The translations under genes were made by a program, and so were the position numbers. Positions 9,036 through 17,039 of a DNA stretch of 64,000 nucleotides are shown in pieces; the stretch's first letter is position 1, and the number at the start of each line of letters is the position of its first letter. A model generated the notes under the pieces. That model was not told where the DNA came from, did not search any database, and saw nothing but the letters and a program-made list of their open reading frames with translations. Origin of the DNA: Scybalenecus merdavium (lineage in GTDB: Bacteria; Bacillota; Clostridia; Oscillospirales; Acutalibacteraceae); contig DVNM01000005.1 of the NCBI GenBank assembly GCA_018714405.1, forward strand, positions 1 through 64,000. Direction: 5' to 3'.

Positions 9036-10770
9036 CTTCTAACTCCTTTTTCAGTTTTTCGTTGACTGCACGCACCAGTGCGGGGTCGATTTTCAGCACC
9101 TTGCGGTCGTAAGTCAAAAGGCCGTTGAGCTCATCCTCCACATCGGAAAGCTGCGTGTAAACACAGCCGGCCAAGCCGCCGCCTTTGATCTGCGGCAGAA
9201 GCACATGGCTGTAAAGGCGTTCAAACGCCTTTTCCAACACGGATTTGGAGAAAAAGATCTTGTAGCCGAACATCTTGTTGCCGAATGTATGACCGCTGAT
9301 CTTCTGCGAATAGCCGCCGAATTCAGACAGCAGATACGGGCGCGAGCCGCTGAGATTATGCACACGGATCGGCGTAAAATAGATGTGTTCGCTTTTAAAA
9401 TCGCTCATGCCGCGGTCATGCCAGCCGGAAGCCGTGTCTACAAGCCGAGTGGGATCCATGGCCTTGAGCTTTTCGTAATACTTGACCGAGTCAAACTGGC
9501 CCCAGCCCTCATTAAACGGCACCCAGACCGCGATGCACGGGCAGTTGTAAAGCAGGTCAACCGTTTCTTCCAGCTCCTGGTCGTACATTTGGCGACCGAA
9601 AGCGTCTTCGCGGTGGAAGTTTTTATAATTGGTATCGTCCAAATTGATGCCGACAAACGGCAGCACACTGACCTCCAGACCGTAGGCATCGCCGCCGTTG
9701 ACCATGTCCTGCAGCACGATCATGCCGTACTTGTCGCAGTAATAATACCAGTTCAGCGGCTCGATCTTAATGTGCTTGCGCAGCATGTTAAAGCCCATTT
9801 TCTTCATGATGCGCACGTCATTTTCCAAAGCCTTCTCACTTGGCGGCGTCAGGTAGCCGTCCGGATAATAGCCCTGGTCAAGCACGCCGGTCAGAAAATA
9901 CGGCTTACCGTTCAGGAAAAAGCGCATAATGCCCATTTTGTCGCGGCCGTACGAGAACTTACGCATGGCAAAGTAAGAATCCACCACATCCTCCCCGGCT
10001 GTATAGCGCAGGCGGTAAAGGTAAGGATCCTCCGGCGACCAGGCGTGAAAATCGCCCATGGGCATGGTCAACTTTTGCGCTTTGGTGACACCGCGCGCCA
10101 CCTCAGCACCAGACGCATCCGTGATCACGATCTCCGCCTCCAGTGCTGCATCAGATGACTGCACTTCAAAATACACACTGGCGCCGTCGTAATCCGGCGT
10201 GATCTTTACGTTTTGCAGATAAGCTACCGGCACGGATTCGAGCCAAACGCTTTGCCAAATGCCGGACTGCGGCGAGTACCAGATCTGGCCGCGCTTCATT
10301 TTTTGCTTGCCGCGCGAGAAAGACTGCGTATCGGTAAAATCCTGCACCGTGACGCAAAGCGTGTTCTCGCCGTCGCAAAGCGCATCCGTGATATCGGCCG
10401 AAAACGGCGTATAGCCGCCCACATGAAACGCTACGGACTTACCGTTTACAAACACCTCCGCCGTCTGGTCGACCGCACCGAAATGCAAAAGCACACGGCC
10501 GCGGTTAAAAGACGGATCCAGTGTAAACGTGCGCATATAATGCAGATATTCGCGCGGCCCCAGCATGCGCCCCACGCCGGAAAGCGGCGTTTCAGGCGAA
10601 AACGGCACCAAAATGTCGATGGGAAACGCTTTGGGCAACTGCGAGCTGTTTGTAAACGCACATTTCCATGTGCCGTTTAAGCAAACGTAGCTGCTGCGGC
10701 GAAACTGCGGGCGCGGATATTCGCTAAGCGGCACCGCCGGCATTTGATTGGCATACTTGGTCAACAGCAT
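9028..10770 (-). CDS. Glycoside hydrolase family 2 protein (beta-galactosidase/glucuronidase-like)
   Basis: Probable intracellular exo-glycosidase; the exact sugar is not clear. It is 580 aa with the GH2 order: N-terminal jelly roll (RSSYVCLNGTWKCAF), Ig-like middle, and TIM barrel. The barrel holds the acid/base Glu in VWVPFNEGWGQFD and a nucleophile candidate in LLSEFGGYS. No signal peptide is seen. The ATG at 10770 follows AGAGGGG; the frame is open to 10848 but lacks a ribosome site there. It is probably cotranscribed with the ABC exporter upstream. Confidence 0.9.
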   Translation of the reverse strand: MLLTKYANQMPAVPLSEYPRPQFRRSSYVCLNGTWKCAFTNSSQLPKAFPIDILVPFSPETPLSGVGRMLGPREYLHYMRTFTLDPSFNRGRVLLHFGAVDQTAEVFVNGKSVAFHVGGYTPFSADITDALCDGENTLCVTVQDFTDTQSFSRGKQKMKRGQIWYSPQSGIWQSVWLESVPVAYLQNVKITPDYDGASVYFEVQSSDAALEAEIVITDASGAEVARGVTKAQKLTMPMGDFHAWSPEDPYLYRLRYTAGEDVVDSYFAMRKFSYGRDKMGIMRFFLNGKPYFLTGVLDQGYYPDGYLTPPSEKALENDVRIMKKMGFNMLRKHIKIEPLNWYYYCDKYGMIVLQDMVNGGDAYGLEVSVLPFVGINLDDTNYKNFHREDAFGRQMYDQELEETVDLLYNCPCIAVWVPFNEGWGQFDSVKYYEKLKAMDPTRLVDTASGWHDRGMSDFKSEHIYFTPIRVHNLSGSRPYLLSEFGGYSQKISGHTFGNKMFGYKIFFSKSVLEKAFERLYSHVLLPQIKGGGLAGCVYTQLSDVEDELNGLLTYDRKVLKIDPALVRAVNEKLKKELEDV

Positions 10771-10792
10771 AAAAACACCCCTCTGAAATTTT

Positions 10793-12493
10793 CTATGCAT
10801 TGCATATTTTATGGTCTTCGATCTGCACATGTTTGTTGCAGATTTCAAGCGCAGCCTTTTTGTGGGAAACGATCAGGCAGGTCACATCCTGCAAACGCTG
10901 CAGGCCAAGCAGCAGCCTGCGCTCCGTCTCCTCGTCAAGCGCGGAGGTGGCTTCGTCAAGCAGCAGCACCGGCGCGCCGCTCAAAAGGCTGCGTGCAATA
11001 GCCAGGCGCTGCACCTGCCCCTCGGACAGGCCGTAGCCATGCTCGCCGATCACCGTCTGCAGGCCGTTCGGCAATTCATTTATAAACGTGTCGGCACAGC
11101 TGATCTCCAGCGCACGGTGGATTTCCTTCTCAGTCGCAGACGGATGCATGAACGTTAGGTTTTCAAGGATCGTGCCGGACAAAAGCATGTTGCCCTGCGG
11201 CACATACGCAAAAAGTGCGCGTGAAGAGGCACTGACCGGGCAGTCGCCCTGCGCCGTGTGTAAAACGATTTGACCGCCCTGCGGCGGGAACACGCCAAGC
11301 AGCAGCTTCAGCAGCGTGCTTTTGCCGATGCCGGAAATGCCGGTCACAGCCACAAAATCGCCCTTTTGAAAAGAGAAGGACGTGTGTTCGAGCACCGGCA
11401 CACGGCCGTAGCTGAAAGAGATGTCGGAAAATTCGACCGACTCCAACGACGCGTAAAGCGACCTGGCATCCATTTGCTTTTCTGCGGCAGGCTCGTTCGG
11501 CAGCTTTTCGATCTCGATCAAACGCTCGGCAGAAGCCAGCAGCGAAAAATAGCTGGGCATCACGCTGCTGAGCGACAGGATCGGCTGCTGGATCTGGTTA
11601 ACGAGCTGCAAAATTGCCGTAACCGTACCGTAAGTAAACGTGCCGTCCAGAATTCGCAAAGCGCCGTAGGCGATCGCCAGCACATAGCCGCCGCTGAACA
11701 CCGTAGAGATGCCGGCGCTCGAAGCGATGGAAAATGTGCGCCGCTTCATGCGGTCGCGAAAATTGTTTTGCTGCAGGGTCTCGGTGCGTTCTTCCACACG
11801 TTTTTCAGCGGAGAAAGCCTTGATGACCAGAAGGTTGGAGACTGCCTCCTGAATAAACGAGCGCGTCTTCCCCTCGCTCTCCTGCACATTTTTGTGCAGG
11901 CGCTTGATCGTTTTGCGAAACAGCTGCGAACAAAGCGCCACCACACAGCCGGCAGCCAGAAAAACAAGCGCAAAGGCCGTATCCAGCTGCAGCAGATAGA
12001 TAAAGGCACACAGCAGCCGGGTCAGCATGGCCAAAACGCCCGGCAAAAGCGTTGCAAAACTGTCGCTGACGACGCGCACATCGTTAAACATGCGGTTTTG
12101 CAGATCGCCGGTGTGATACGCCGACACCGCAGCGTAATCCTTTTGCAGGATCTGTTTGAGCATATGGCCTTTGAGCGCCATTTCCAGCCTAGCCTTCAGC
12201 CGCTCTTCCACACTGCGGCCGGTCAAATGCAGGGCAAGCTGCAGCAAAAGCAACAGCAAAAGGTAAAGCGCATACTGCAGCACACGGTTTAAATCGGCAT
12301 ATTCGACCGCGCTGTCGATAATGCCCTTGGAAAGGCCGGCAAATACCACGGAAGCAGCACCGGTCAGCACATTGCAGACGATCAGCACGGCGAACTTTAA
12401 ACCTTGCCCGCGGCTGAGACGCCAAAGCCAGCGCAGCACAGCCAAGTCGGACTTTTGCGGCATACGCCTTTTGCCGGACGGCTTATTTTCCAC
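10793..12493 (-). CDS. ABC transporter, fused permease and ATP-binding protein
   Basis: Half-transporter exporter of 566 aa: six-helix transmembrane domain over about residues 25-300, then the nucleotide-binding domain. Walker A is GISGIGKST near residue 385, the signature is LSEGQ (a common variant of LSGGQ), and Walker B is PVLLLDEATSALDEE. It has no N-terminal C39 peptidase domain. A GTG at 12493, eight bases after GGGG, is the best start. It overlaps the upstream S26-type peptidase gene, suggesting joint function. The cargo could be a peptide or lipid. Confidence 0.88.
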   Translation of the reverse strand: MENKPSGKRRMPQKSDLAVLRWLWRLSRGQGLKFAVLIVCNVLTGAASVVFAGLSKGIIDSAVEYADLNRVLQYALYLLLLLLLQLALHLTGRSVEERLKARLEMALKGHMLKQILQKDYAAVSAYHTGDLQNRMFNDVRVVSDSFATLLPGVLAMLTRLLCAFIYLLQLDTAFALVFLAAGCVVALCSQLFRKTIKRLHKNVQESEGKTRSFIQEAVSNLLVIKAFSAEKRVEERTETLQQNNFRDRMKRRTFSIASSAGISTVFSGGYVLAIAYGALRILDGTFTYGTVTAILQLVNQIQQPILSLSSVMPSYFSLLASAERLIEIEKLPNEPAAEKQMDARSLYASLESVEFSDISFSYGRVPVLEHTSFSFQKGDFVAVTGISGIGKSTLLKLLLGVFPPQGGQIVLHTAQGDCPVSASSRALFAYVPQGNMLLSGTILENLTFMHPSATEKEIHRALEISCADTFINELPNGLQTVIGEHGYGLSEGQVQRLAIARSLLSGAPVLLLDEATSALDEETERRLLLGLQRLQDVTCLIVSHKKAALEICNKHVQIEDHKICNA

Positions 12494-12935
12494 GCGCAAA
12501 TCCCCTTTTCAGTTTCGATAAAAAGCGATGCAGCGCCATAATGCACGGCCGCACAGGGATCAAAAACACCCAAACACGGCTGTAGAGCTTATAAAGGCGG
12601 CTGGTGTCGCAGTCTACATATTTTTTCCCGTTTTTGTAAAAACCGGCCAGCCGGCCGCAGATCTGGCTGTCGGTCACATACTCTTTCGTCAAAAGGTTGT
12701 CACCCATGATGACATAGTCGTTTTCACGCACGCGGACTATGCGGTGCAGCGTATATTTGCCGCTTTCCGCGATATAGACAGGCACGTCGTACTTTTTCAG
12801 ACGGCCCTGTGTTTTTAAAACAATGATATTGTCTTTATTCTCATGCAGCAGCGGCCACATGCTGTTGCCCTTCGTCACGCCGGTGTAATGGCCGTAGCGC
12901 TGCAGCACATGTTCGATCGTTTGTGGTTGTTCCAT
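12483..12935 (-). CDS. S24/S26-family peptidase (signal-peptidase-like)
   Basis: A 150-aa protein with the S26 motif KGNSMWPLL (nucleophile S25), a YTLHRIVRVREN block whose H64 replaces the usual general-base Lys as in SipW/ER-type signal peptidases, and IMGDN (D79). One hydrophobic segment lies near residues 115-135. It overlaps the ABC exporter gene by 11 bases, so it may process that exporter's substrate; this is inference from context. Confidence 0.8.
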   Translation of the reverse strand: MEQPQTIEHVLQRYGHYTGVTKGNSMWPLLHENKDNIIVLKTQGRLKKYDVPVYIAESGKYTLHRIVRVRENDYVIMGDNLLTKEYVTDSQICGRLAGFYKNGKKYVDCDTSRLYKLYSRVWVFLIPVRPCIMALHRFLSKLKRGFARGK

Positions 12936-13075
12936 TTCTTTTCCTGCCTGTAACAGACTTTATACATATATCAATTATAGCAAACATTTTATTTTTCTGC
13001 AACAAAACAAGCCATAATTGCATATTTTATTAAAGACAGAAAAAATATGCCACGATTCAGCAGTGAGGTGTGCCC

Positions 13076-13759
13076 ATGCTTTCCGCCCTTTTTTCCGCAC
13101 TGAGCGGATGTATTCTTTACTTTATTTTACATATTCAAAACGGCTCCAGTTTTCCAAAACCGCTGAAAGCCGCCGAAGAGCGCGAACAGCTGCAAAAAAT
13201 GAAAAACGGCAGCCAGCAGGCGCGCGCCGTTTTAATCGAACGCAACCTGCGCCTGGTGAGCCACATCGTCAAAAAATATTACTCCAAAACGAACGACACA
13301 GACGACCTGATCTCCATCGGCACGATCGGGCTGATCAAAGCCATTGACACTTTTGACTGCGACAAAAATGTGCGCCTGGCCACCTATGCCGCCCGCTGTA
13401 TTGAAAATGAGATACTGATGCACTTTCGCAACCAAAAGAAGAGTGCGAACGACGTGTACCTGAACGACTCGATCGAAACGGACAAAAACGGCAACGCCCT
13501 GATGCTGGTGGACACCATTCCGGACGAGAGCGACATAGAAGAAGAGACCGAGCGAAAATTAAAAAAGATTCAGATGCTGCGCCTGGTAGACGAAATGCCG
13601 CCGGGGCGCGACAAAGAGGTTTTGCTGCTGCGCTACGGACTGCGCAACACCGTGCCGATGACCCAGCAGGAAGTAGCCGACAAGCTGCATATCAGCCGTT
13701 CCTATGTGTCACGCATTGAAAAAAAGATGCTGCACGAACTGCGGGAGAAGATGGAATAA
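13076..13759 (+). CDS. sigK: Sporulation sigma factor SigK (pro-sigma-K), uninterrupted
   Basis: Late mother-cell sigma factor. The 227-aa protein starts with the pro-sequence LSALFSALSGCILYFILHIQ. Region 2 (DDLISIGTIGLIKAIDTFD, LATYAARCIENEILMHFR) and region 4 HTH (VADKLHISRSYVSRIEKKML) follow. The ATG at 13076 is placed after GAGGTG. The frame is intact, with no skin-type intervening element. The spoIVFB-type processing partner is not in the window. Confidence 0.95.
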   Translation: MLSALFSALSGCILYFILHIQNGSSFPKPLKAAEEREQLQKMKNGSQQARAVLIERNLRLVSHIVKKYYSKTNDTDDLISIGTIGLIKAIDTFDCDKNVRLATYAARCIENEILMHFRNQKKSANDVYLNDSIETDKNGNALMLVDTIPDESDIEEETERKLKKIQMLRLVDEMPPGRDKEVLLLRYGLRNTVPMTQQEVADKLHISRSYVSRIEKKMLHELREKME

Positions 13760-13761
13760 AA

Positions 13762-13783
13762 AGATCCCGCCGAAGCGGGATCT
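13762..13783 (+). terminator. Terminator after sigK
   Basis: Nine-base-pair hairpin AGATCCCGC / GCGGGATCT with a CGAA loop, followed by a short TTT. It ends one base before the stop of the convergent minus-strand gene. Confidence 0.8.
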
Positions 13784-14041
13784 TTAGCCACTGCGTGACA
13801 CTTTGAAAACAAACATAAAAATTGCTGATAAAATATACAATACCACCACTGGTATGCCAAAAACAATTGAAACAGCAATCGATACAACGATATTTAATGG
13901 CTTTCTTTGTACAAAAAATTCTCCAATTTTATGTAACGCCTTCTTTGATATCAACCACGGCGCGATTTTGTTTTGTAAAATACGCCATCCGAAAAACGCA
14001 GCGGCTGCATAAACAACAATAACAATAATAACTTCTCCCAT
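13784..14041 (-). CDS. Small two-TM membrane protein, last gene of the AT-rich peptide island
   Basis: Unrecognised 85-aa protein. Hydrophobic stretches lie at residues 2-20 (GEVIIVIVVYAAAAFFGW) and 55-80 (VVSIAVSIVFGIPVVVLYIL), with a basic segment between. The ATG at 14041 follows GGGAGG; a TTG 12 bases upstream lies inside that ribosome site. Position at the 3' end of a peptide-modification operon would suit an immunity or export-accessory protein, but nothing in the sequence proves it. A small hairpin (14059-14085) separates it from the preceding gene. Confidence 0.7.
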   Translation of the reverse strand: MGEVIIVIVVYAAAAFFGWRILQNKIAPWLISKKALHKIGEFFVQRKPLNIVVSIAVSIVFGIPVVVLYILSAIFMFVFKVSRSG

Positions 14042-14058
14042 TTTTCCTCCCAAAAATC

Positions 14059-14085
14059 AGCAGAATGAGTGACTCAAATTCTGCT
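14059..14085 (-). other. Intercistronic hairpin
   Basis: Inverted repeat AGCAGAAT / ATTCTGCT with an 11-base loop that itself holds GAGTGACTC. On the minus strand it is followed by GATTTTT and then the ribosome site of the 85-aa gene. It could be a weak terminator or an mRNA-stabilising element. Confidence 0.5.
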
Positions 14086-14093
14086 TTTTGTAA

Positions 14094-14273
14094 TTAAAAT
14101 TTCTTTTTATATGACGCACAGCCTTGTCTTTCACGTGGACTATACCAATGACTATACCAGCCACAAAATCCACGTCCATTACTATCTAACCTGCTGGCAT
14201 CCCAGTAAACGCAAGTGGCGCAGTTTCCACCACAAAAATGGCCATTCGGTAATTGAACAAATTCTTTTTTCAT
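14094..14273 (-). CDS. Cys-rich 59-residue protein coupled to the JAMM peptidase
   Basis: Small gene that is easy to miss. It starts MKKEFVQLPNGHFCGGNCAT and has five Cys (C14, C18, C21, C37, C52), giving CxxxCxxC...C...C, with many aromatics and Gly. Its ATG overlaps the TGA of the JAMM gene (ATGA) and lies after GGAGG, so it is very probably translated. C18/C21/C37/C52 could form a zinc site. Alternatively it is a second substrate of the neighbouring radical-SAM enzyme. No family was recognised with confidence. Confidence 0.75.
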   Translation of the reverse strand: MKKEFVQLPNGHFCGGNCATCVYWDASRLDSNGRGFCGWYSHWYSPRERQGCASYKKKF

Positions 14274-14725
14274 AATACTTCCTCCACAATAGAATTAATT
14301 TTTTGGATAGAATCTTTTTGTATATGTATCCCACTCTTTTCTCTTGTTGCCTTAAAAGACAACATGCAGTCACTCGGAAAAATCAGAGGAAAATACAAGC
14401 TTTTTACTTTTAATGGCATCATCTGAAAGATCTGATTTATGTAAACTATATCACCAACTGTTAATTCATCGATGCCGGGATAGTGTGAATGGAACATACC
14501 GTAAAATTCTATGCCACCATCTTGCCAATCGCTAAGCACAGAATTCAAACAAGAAATATCCGGTATATATTGATCTATTGACGCGGGTAAACCACGATCC
14601 ATATAAAAAATGGTAATAATACCATTATGTCCCCCGAGTATACCACCTGTTTCTGGTGGAACCGACTGGACAGAAAACACGATTTTATGGTATACATTTT
14701 TTAGTATTTTCATAATTTTTAGCAT
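14270..14725 (-). CDS. JAMM/MPN-type zinc metallopeptidase
   Basis: Compact 151-aa JAB-fold protein. The JAMM signature is complete: E25 in PPETGGILGG, then H79-S-H81 followed by seven residues, T89 in the usual Ser place, and D92 (spacing HxHx7[S/T]x2D). Family members cut isopeptide or peptide bonds. In this operon it is a candidate leader peptidase for the 40-aa precursor. The ATG at 14725 has no clear ribosome site and lies just after the terminator hairpin; an ATG at 14713 is an alternative. Confidence 0.85.
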   Translation of the reverse strand: MLKIMKILKNVYHKIVFSVQSVPPETGGILGGHNGIITIFYMDRGLPASIDQYIPDISCLNSVLSDWQDGGIEFYGMFHSHYPGIDELTVGDIVYINQIFQMMPLKVKSLYFPLIFPSDCMLSFKATREKSGIHIQKDSIQKINSIVEEVL

Positions 14726-14729
14726 TCAT

Positions 14730-14780
14730 AAAAAAACATTATGACCTCATCCTACAAACAACTCGTTGAAGAATGAGGTC
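14730..14780 (-). terminator. Terminator/attenuator right after the precursor gene
   Basis: On the minus strand, GACCTCAT (14773-14780) pairs with ATGAGGTC (14743-14750) and a run of seven Ts (14730-14736) follows after a short gap. It lies between the precursor and the JAMM gene, so it could keep precursor mRNA more abundant than the downstream genes. Confidence 0.75.
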
Positions 14781-14792
14781 AATGGGTTAAAA

Positions 14793-14915
14793 TTAGCCAT
14801 CTGATATTCTGCAACGAGGACAATGATCAGGATTACATGCATCGAACTTTTTAGCAGCTTCTTTTTGCAGCATCTTTACCATTGTTTCATGTCCAACAGA
14901 TTTAACGATTTTCAT
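14793..14915 (-). CDS. Candidate RiPP precursor peptide (40 aa) next to an rSAM/SPASM maturase
   Basis: Very short gene with an excellent ribosome site (AGGAGG, about seven bases before the ATG at 14915). The peptide begins MKIVKSVGHETMVKMLQKEA, a charged amphipathic leader-like half. It ends in a short Cys-containing segment, DACNPDHCPRCRISDG, with C27, C32 and C35. It lies 53 bases after the maturase stop and is followed by a terminator. Size, leader/core layout and neighbours fit a radical-SAM-modified peptide. The core matches no precursor family I know. Confidence 0.8.
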   Translation of the reverse strand: MKIVKSVGHETMVKMLQKEAAKKFDACNPDHCPRCRISDG

Positions 14916-14968
14916 GATTTTTCCTCCTTTCGAATTTACTTTGAAACGGGTTTTTCCGTTACAAGTGA

Positions 14969-16300
14969 TTAAATAGCACGCGTGCGTTTTAAATACATTT
15001 CAATTAATTCAGGATAAATATTTTTTATTGGAGAACACGCATGTTCATCATTATAAATGTATGCGTTAATTTTGCATCCACCCTGGCATACTGGAAGCAA
15101 TTTGCATTTATTACATTCTTTAAATGCTACGTCGGTGTTACAAAAAAACTTGTATATTTCGTTTTGGATAATACCTGTTTTCACATTTCCGCTACTGTAT
15201 TGTCTGCCTTTACCTAGCACTCTATGGCATTTATATAAATCACCTTTTGAATCTATAGCAAAAACACTTGGACAAGAAGCATAACAATTGGTAGGCGAAG
15301 GATAAAGCTTCAAATCGCTCAAAAGGCCTGTTTCATCAAACGCAAAATTTTTCTGCGTTCCTCTTTTGTTTCCGCAATAATACCCGTACTTTTGTCCAAA
15401 CTCAATCAAATGCAAAAACGGATGTTTTTTCATACCTGAAAATGAACTTGCCACACTTGGCACAATATTGGAATCTGCATCGATAGGAGCAAAATAGCTG
15501 GAAAAATGCGAAAAATGCGAAAATTTATTTTGCAAATATCTCAACAAATTCTCTGCTTTTTCTTTTTCGTTTGGATTAAAATTGATTCTGATCCTGACAG
15601 ATAATCCGGCTAATAATGCGCTTTCTACATTTTGGATTACTCTTTGGAAAGCACCTTTTTCCGTAACACACTTATAGTTTTTAATACGATCATATTCTTC
15701 AAACATAGCATCTATAGAAACTTGTATCTTATTTGTATGCCACAAACGAAGCGCTTTATTGATAACATCGTCTGTTAATTCATATCCATTTGTTGTTATT
15801 CTTGATATAAAATTTATATTTTCTAATTTTAATTTATTGGAAATATAATCCATAATATCTGTGGCGAGCAACGGTTCTCCACCAAACCAAGAAATATTAA
15901 ATAAATCGCCGTTCCAGTTTTCTTTGATGTATTGAACGACTGCATCAGCCGTTTCTATTGTCATTTTTTCGTGATGGCAACCATGTTCGAAACAATAATA
16001 ACAACGAGCATTACAGTCCATAGTAGGCGCAATTATAATATCAGCAATTTTTTTATTGGAGTAAACAACTTTCTTTCTAAGGCTCTGTAAATATGCCAAC
16101 TCATCAAAATCATCATCAATTGCAAAACCCATTTCGTAAAGTTGCTGCGATACTAAATTATCATCAAAAAAATTTTCTGTTACAAAATATTTTAAATATG
16201 TTTCTTTGTTTACAACTACGGCGGCAGTTGTAAAAGTGTTATATACCCAATATGTTCCTTCTTCATATTCCTTAGAAACATTAAAACGACTTAATTTCAC
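14969..16300 (-). CDS. Radical SAM/SPASM peptide maturase
   Basis: 443-aa enzyme expected to use [4Fe-4S] clusters and SAM to cross-link or otherwise modify a peptide. The radical-SAM motif is C96-x3-C100-x2-C103 (CNARCYYCFE) and the SAM-binding GGEP is at 140-143. A SPASM-like C-terminal Cys set follows: C339, C343, C358, C396, C399, C405, C409, C422. The first 80-90 residues are typical of peptide-modifying members. A GTG start eight bases after AGGAG fits best, because the nearby ATG frame stops at once. Base composition is very AT-rich. Confidence 0.92.
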   Translation of the reverse strand: MKLSRFNVSKEYEEGTYWVYNTFTTAAVVVNKETYLKYFVTENFFDDNLVSQQLYEMGFAIDDDFDELAYLQSLRKKVVYSNKKIADIIIAPTMDCNARCYYCFEHGCHHEKMTIETADAVVQYIKENWNGDLFNISWFGGEPLLATDIMDYISNKLKLENINFISRITTNGYELTDDVINKALRLWHTNKIQVSIDAMFEEYDRIKNYKCVTEKGAFQRVIQNVESALLAGLSVRIRINFNPNEKEKAENLLRYLQNKFSHFSHFSSYFAPIDADSNIVPSVASSFSGMKKHPFLHLIEFGQKYGYYCGNKRGTQKNFAFDETGLLSDLKLYPSPTNCYASCPSVFAIDSKGDLYKCHRVLGKGRQYSSGNVKTGIIQNEIYKFFCNTDVAFKECNKCKLLPVCQGGCKINAYIYNDEHACSPIKNIYPELIEMYLKRTRAI

Positions 16301-16318
16301 GATTCATACTCCTAATAT

Positions 16319-16960
16319 TTAAAAGTAATTTTTTGAATCTATAATATAATCGGGATAGTTTTGCTGTATCTGGTCAACGTACATATCTATACCCTGAGCT
16401 GGAAACCCGGTTCGAATCAGCTTGTCATTTATAAAAGACCGGGCTTTTATAGCAATATCTTGCGAGGATTCGCTTTTATGCAAAGCCGCACAAACCAGCC
16501 AGAAAACTGCCTCTTCAAAATGCGAATCATCACCCTGCGTCCAATCCTGAAAGTACATATAAGCTAGTTTATATTGCGCTTTTACATGCCCCTGTTTCGC
16601 GGCAAGAGTATAATACTTAACAATTTTTCGTGTGCGAAAAAATACTTTTGTTTTTTTATCGGCATAAACCAATGCAAGCAGGTACTGTGCATTAGCAACA
16701 CCATGATCGGCCGCAAAACGCAAATATTCCAATGCTGTTTCTTCATCTTTTTTCGCACCAATACCTTTATAGAAATCGATAGCAACGATATAAGATGCTT
16801 CAGCATGCCCATGATCTGCCGCCATTTTATAATAAAAATGTGCTTTGGTATCATCCTGTTCAGCATGAAAACCGCGATTATAACAATCGCCAATCATACT
16901 CATGGCCTGCACATCTCCGCTTTCCGCCTTACGAACCAAATTTTGTAATCCTTTGTCCAT
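16319..16960 (-). CDS. Sel1-repeat (SLR/TPR-like) protein, first gene of the peptide operon
   Basis: 213-aa soluble protein made of about four Sel1-like helical repeats, e.g. AHFYYKMAADHGHAEASYIV, ALEYLRFAADHGVANAQYLL and KYYTLAAKQGHVKAQYKLAY. Such repeats mediate protein-protein contacts. It lies directly behind a consensus promoter and its stop is 18 bases before the maturase GTG, so the two are cotranscribed. It could scaffold the maturase and precursor, or be a sensor; neither can be told from sequence. Confidence 0.85.
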   Translation of the reverse strand: MDKGLQNLVRKAESGDVQAMSMIGDCYNRGFHAEQDDTKAHFYYKMAADHGHAEASYIVAIDFYKGIGAKKDEETALEYLRFAADHGVANAQYLLALVYADKKTKVFFRTRKIVKYYTLAAKQGHVKAQYKLAYMYFQDWTQGDDSHFEEAVFWLVCAALHKSESSQDIAIKARSFINDKLIRTGFPAQGIDMYVDQIQQNYPDYIIDSKNYF

Positions 16961-17010
16961 CCTCTAACTCCCACCTATGTTCATAACACAGTAGATTTGT
17001 AATGTCTTTA

Positions 17011-17039
17011 TTATAATACTCATTTTGAGTTTTGTCAAC
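17011..17039 (-). promoter_or_regulatory. Consensus promoter of the peptide island operon
   Basis: On the minus strand: TTGACA (17034-17039), exactly 17 bases, TATAAT (17011-17016). A perfect sigma-A promoter that should be strong unless repressed. Confidence 0.9.
17019..17031. promoter_or_regulatory. Palindromic operator within the promoter spacer
   Basis: Perfect inverted repeat ACTCA-TTT-TGAGT located entirely between -35 and -10 of the operon promoter. Its size and position are those of a Cro/CI-type operator. The adjacent divergent XRE protein is the obvious candidate ligand. Confidence 0.7.

Noticed and set aside
13017..13050. Sigma-E promoter upstream of sigK
   Set aside because: GCATATT near 13019 resembles a -35, but no acceptable CATA-type -10 lies at the right distance.
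13076..13759. sigK interrupted by a skin element
   Set aside because: The frame is continuous from pro-sequence to C-terminal HTH.
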